This document shows positions 60,818 through 64,000 of a stretch of DNA of 64,000 nt, one piece after another (the stretch's first letter is position 1; each line of letters starts with the position of its first letter). The position numbers and the translations under genes are program-made. The notes beneath the pieces were generated by a model, which saw only the letters and a list, made by a program, of their open reading frames with translations, was not told the origin of the DNA and searched no databases. Origin of the DNA: Botrimarina colliarenosi (GTDB lineage Bacteria > Planctomycetota > Planctomycetia > Pirellulales > Lacipirellulaceae); contig NZ_SJPR01000001.1 in the NCBI RefSeq assembly GCF_007859955.1, positions 1,741,590-1,805,589 on the forward strand. Direction: 5' to 3'.

Positions 60818-60975
60818 AGCGACTCCAACGCCTGAAACCGGCCGTTTCAGCAAAACTTTGGCGTCCACCGGGTGGCTGCCTAAACTGCTCTGACCTTCCG
60901 GCCTCCCGCTGGACGATCAAGAACCCGCCGACTCACCCCGCCCTCCCGCCCCCCTCTCGCTTGCCGAGGCCTGAC

Positions 60976-61758
60976 GTGCGTCCCTGCCGAATGCTGACCG
61001 CCCTGCCGGTCTACAACGAACAGGCCCACCTCGAGCGGGTGCTCGACCAGGTCGTCTCGCAGGCCGACGACGTGCTGGTGGTTGACGACGGTTCGACCGA
61101 CGACACCGCCAAACTGCTGGCGCAGCGCGACGACATCCGGGTGATCACGCACTACCCGAACCGCGGCTACGGCGCCGCGTTGCGGACCGCGTTCTGCTAC
61201 GCCAAGACGCACGACTACGACGTGCTCGTGACGATCGACTGCGACGGACAGCACGAGCCCCAGCGGATCCGCGAACTGGCGGCCCGCTGCGCCGGCGACA
61301 TCGACATCGTCTCGGGCAGCCGCTATCTGAGCGCTTCGGAGTCGGGCGGGCTCGCCGCGCCCGAAGACCGCAAGGCGATCAACCAAACGATCACCGGCGA
61401 GATCAACCAGCGTCTCGGCCTGTCGCTGACCGACGCCTTCTGCGGCTTCAAGGCGTACCGCGTCGCGGCCCTCTCGCCGCTGCAGCTCCGGGAAGACGGG
61501 TACGCGATGCCGCTCGAGCTGTGGGTGCAGGCCGCGCACCATGGGCTCAAGATCGAAGAGGCGGCGGTGCCGCTGATCTACCTCGACGAGAAGCGCTCCT
61601 TCGGCGGCGAACTCGACGACGCCGAGCGCCGCCTGCGGCACTATCGCGACGTGATCGACCGCGCCCTGGCGCGGGTGAACGTCCGGCATCCGGCCGCCGA
61701 TGTCGATCCGTGCGCCGGCTTGGTGGCGTCGGGCGTCGCGGTCCCGACGGCAGGCTGA
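60976..61758 (+). CDS. family 2 glycosyltransferase (DPM1-like)
   Basis: Protein of 260 residues from a GTG at 60976 (GAGG seven bases upstream; an ATG at 60991 is the alternative). Motifs: LTALPVYNEQAHLERVLDQV, VLVVDDGSTDDT, NRGYGAALRTAFCYA, VTIDCDGQHEPQRI (DxD-type) and FCGFKAYRVAAL. Resembles polyprenol-phosphate sugar transferases without a C-terminal membrane anchor. Substrate unknown. Confidence 0.88.
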   Translation: MRPCRMLTALPVYNEQAHLERVLDQVVSQADDVLVVDDGSTDDTAKLLAQRDDIRVITHYPNRGYGAALRTAFCYAKTHDYDVLVTIDCDGQHEPQRIRELAARCAGDIDIVSGSRYLSASESGGLAAPEDRKAINQTITGEINQRLGLSLTDAFCGFKAYRVAALSPLQLREDGYAMPLELWVQAAHHGLKIEEAAVPLIYLDEKRSFGGELDDAERRLRHYRDVIDRALARVNVRHPAADVDPCAGLVASGVAVPTAG

Positions 61759-61759
61759 T

Positions 61760-63301
61760 ATGCCGGGGGCCGACATGCCGGCGAAAGCGACCTACGCCCG
61801 GTACCGCGCCCCGGCCGACAACAACGCTGCGCTGGTCGATCCCGACTGGCGCGTTCTGCTGGCCCGGCTCCGCGAACCGGCGACCCGTGCCGACCTGACG
61901 ATCGGCGGCGTCCCCCTCGCCCGGCTGGCGAGCGAAGCGCGTCGCGATCTGCTGGCGGCGGCTCACGGCGACGCCGCTGGCCCACTCATTCTGTCCGGTC
62001 ACCAGCCCGAGCTGTTCCACCCAGGCGTTTGGTTCAAGAACTTCGCGCTGGCGTCGCTAGCGGGGGCGTCGGGCGGTGTCGGCGTCCATCTGGTGATCGA
62101 CACCGACCTCTGCCGGGCGACCTCGATCCGCGTCCCCACTGGCTCGATCGCCGCGCCGCGTTGGGAGGCGGTTCCCTACGACCGGCCCGGCGCGCCGATG
62201 GCTTACGAAGAACGCCGCGTGCTCGATCGGTCGGTCTTCGACTCGTTCGCGACGCGCGTCGCGTCCACGATCGAACCTTTTGTCGGTAGGCCGCTTGTCA
62301 CGTCGGTCTGGCCGCACGCCCGCGCGGCGATCGACGCGGGGGGCCTCCTCGCCGACGGCCTCTCCGCGGCGCGCCACGCGGCCGAGCCGTCTTTCGATTG
62401 TCCGACGCTCGAACTTCCGTTCAGCACCGTCTGTGACAGCGCTGGTTTCCGCCGGCTCCTCGCCGAGATCCTCCTCCACGCGGACAAAGTCGCCGACGCC
62501 TACAACGGCGCGCTGGCCGAGTACCGCGCCGCTCACGGCCTGAAGAACGCCGCCCAGCCGCTGCCCGACTTGGCGACCGACGATGCGTGGCGAGAGGCTC
62601 CGCTATGGGTCTGGTCGATCGATCATCCGGCTCGGCGTCCGCTGTTCGTCCGACGCGACGGCGAGCGCGTCGAACTCTCCGACCACGCCGGCTGGGTCAC
62701 GGCGGGACCGGCCGACGCCGATGGTGTGGTCGCTTGGCTCGGTGAGCTCCGCGGGCAAGGAATCAAGATCCGCAGCCGGGCACTGGTGACGACGCTTTAC
62801 TGCCGGCTGGTGCTGGCGGACCTCTTCCTCCACGGCATCGGCGGCGCTAAGTACGACCAGGTGACCGACCGCTTCGCCGAGCGCTGGTTGGGCGTCCGGC
62901 CGCCGGCGCACGCGACTCTCTCCGCGACGCTCCGTCTACCGATCGAGCACGACTCGCCCACCGAGGCGGACCGACGCGCGGCGCTCCGCCGGCTGCGCGA
63001 CCTGCGGTATCACCCGGAGAAATTCGCCCCCAACAGCGACGCGGCGGCGGTCAAGCAACGCTGGGTCGCCACGGCCAAGACGCCCGCCAACGCCGCCGAG
63101 CGCCACGAAGCCATCACACAGGCGAACGAAGCGATGGCCGCGTCGCTCACCGACGAACGAGTCGCCAGCGAAGAGCGCCTCAAGCAGATCGAGCACGGGC
63201 TAAGGGCCGCGGCGGTGCTCGACTCGCGCGAGCACTCGTTTTGTCTCTTCCCCGCCGACGACATTAAAGAGCGTCTACAAAGGCTCACTGCAATCGAATG
63301 A
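61760..63301 (+). CDS. conserved protein of unknown function, BshC-like N-terminal pattern
   Basis: Protein of 513 residues; ATG at 61760 lies one base after the glycosyltransferase stop. Notable motifs: LSGHQPELFHPGVWFKNFAL near residue 80, HADKVADAYNGALAEYR, and LADLFLHGIGGAKYDQVTD (about 345-365). The GHQP...HPGVW segment faintly resembles the BshC cysteine-ligase family, but I cannot confirm it. Confidence 0.65.
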   Translation: MPGADMPAKATYARYRAPADNNAALVDPDWRVLLARLREPATRADLTIGGVPLARLASEARRDLLAAAHGDAAGPLILSGHQPELFHPGVWFKNFALASLAGASGGVGVHLVIDTDLCRATSIRVPTGSIAAPRWEAVPYDRPGAPMAYEERRVLDRSVFDSFATRVASTIEPFVGRPLVTSVWPHARAAIDAGGLLADGLSAARHAAEPSFDCPTLELPFSTVCDSAGFRRLLAEILLHADKVADAYNGALAEYRAAHGLKNAAQPLPDLATDDAWREAPLWVWSIDHPARRPLFVRRDGERVELSDHAGWVTAGPADADGVVAWLGELRGQGIKIRSRALVTTLYCRLVLADLFLHGIGGAKYDQVTDRFAERWLGVRPPAHATLSATLRLPIEHDSPTEADRRAALRRLRDLRYHPEKFAPNSDAAAVKQRWVATAKTPANAAERHEAITQANEAMAASLTDERVASEERLKQIEHGLRAAAVLDSREHSFCLFPADDIKERLQRLTAIE

Positions 63302-63315
63302 CCGGGCTCGCCTCT

Positions 63316-64000
63316 TCACCCCGCTTCGTAGTTACACCAGCGGCGGTGCGCTGCGCGGAGCAGCAACGCGGCGATCACTCCGTAGACCAACGCTGCCGCG
63401 AGCAGTGGTCCGACGCCGTACGACTCGTGGAGCGACCACAGCCAAACGCCGAGGCCGATCATCGCCATCATGGGGACGTAGAGGATCGTCATTCTCGCCA
63501 TCGCGTTGAATTTGCTAGCCAGCAAAGCGCTGAAAGAACAGAGCAGTAGGTTACAAGCCGCGACGTACGAAACCAACATGACGAGGTTGGCGGGCGTCAC
63601 GTACTTCGGCAGGTAAACCGAGTAAAGGACGATCACGAAGGTCGCGAGACCAGCAGCGAAGAACAACGCGTCACGCAGCCATTCGGTCAACAACGTGCTG
63701 TAGTACCGGCCGCGCGTCACGGGTCGCAGCAGTTCGGTCTCGATGAGCGGCTTCTTCGGTTCGATCAGCGTCGACATGAGAATGGTTGGCATGAAGCAAG
63801 CCATTAAAGGTGCCTGCCTTATCATCTGCGGGTCGATCCACTCGGCCATACCCACCCACATGACGCCGAACATCGCGCAACCCAGCAGAGCTCGAGTTTC
63901 AGTCGATTGAGGGCCGTTTCCTAGCCGCATCAGCTCGACGAACCGGAGAGGTCGCGGACGGGCGAGAGTTCGGTCGATGCGCGGGTCCAGAAGCCACGCG
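63316..64000 (-). CDS. multi-pass membrane protein, partial (5' end beyond window)
   Basis: The frame is open to the window edge (residues WLLDPRIDRTLARPRPLRFVELM precede the first internal ATG at 63930), so the start is outside. About six membrane helices are visible, arranged like the permease part of an ABC-2 type exporter or a related membrane protein. No ATP-binding part is visible here. Confidence 0.65.
   Translation of the reverse strand, partial: AWLLDPRIDRTLARPRPLRFVELMRLGNGPQSTETRALLGCAMFGVMWVGMAEWIDPQMIRQAPLMACFMPTILMSTLIEPKKPLIETELLRPVTRGRYYSTLLTEWLRDALFFAAGLATFVIVLYSVYLPKYVTPANLVMLVSYVAACNLLLCSFSALLASKFNAMARMTILYVPMMAMIGLGVWLWSLHESYGVGPLLAAALVYGVIAALLLRAAHRRWCNYEAG

Overview
The DNA is GC-rich and looks planctomycetal (Pirellulales/Lacipirellulaceae type). 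The chromosomal half carries a secreted CAP-domain protein with a dockerin repeat and a PEP-CTERM-like tail, a second PEP-CTERM protein, an SLA1-homology-domain protein and several large families typical of this phylum. No ribosomal RNA is present, so genus level cannot be given.

The window has two parts meeting at a tRNA-Pro(GGG) gene on the minus strand (41092-41165). Everything to its left (1 to about 41090) is accessory DNA. Everything to its right is ordinary chromosome: sufU-sufS, a PIN-TRAM membrane protein, dGTPase, HIT hydrolase, M28 peptidase, CDGSH protein, Nif3-like protein, a glycosyltransferase and others. A tyrosine recombinase (39634-40893) sits next to the 3' end of the tRNA, the usual layout of an island integrated into a tRNA gene.

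Accessory part from left to right. (a) 31-6161: a three-gene minus-strand operon encoding a J-like membrane protein, a zinc-ribbon TRAFAC-type GTPase and a GAP1-N2-type protein, resembling predicted NTP-dependent conflict systems. (b) 6441-16068: a plasmid-like backbone with a RepC-like initiator, a candidate antisense RNA, a DnaA box, an HTH accessory protein, relaxase, MobC, a structured oriT candidate, a DUF1778/GNAT toxin-antitoxin pair, ArdC, a DNA methyltransferase operon and a DUF2726 protein. (c) 16100-20520: inserted cargo with a cysteine-peptidase-like/TIM-barrel fusion protein and two broken IS3 transposases. It is bounded by divergent copies of the same gene junction. (d) 20533-31428: two divergent operons. 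One is headed by a sigma factor and encodes membrane proteins. The other encodes a membrane/coiled-coil protein, a VWA lipoprotein, a type IV coupling ATPase and small coiled-coil proteins. Together they look like a transfer module without recognisable VirB parts. (e) 31496-41090: a defence-like block with a HEPN protein between direct repeats, an apparently complete IS5-family element, a DUF4062-TIR protein, an operon of ECF sigma factor, acidic protein and ImmA/IrrE protease, a lamin-tail protein, a nuclease-like protein and the integrase. A short match to the tRNA 3' end at 31496 raises the possibility that block (e) is a separate element.

Blocks (b) and (d) would work together: relaxase and MobC process oriT, the coupling ATPase docks the complex, and ArdC and the methyltransferase may protect incoming DNA. 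Starts were chosen by overlap with the upstream stop, Shine-Dalgarno spacing and domain start. All family assignments are from reading motifs; no database search was possible.
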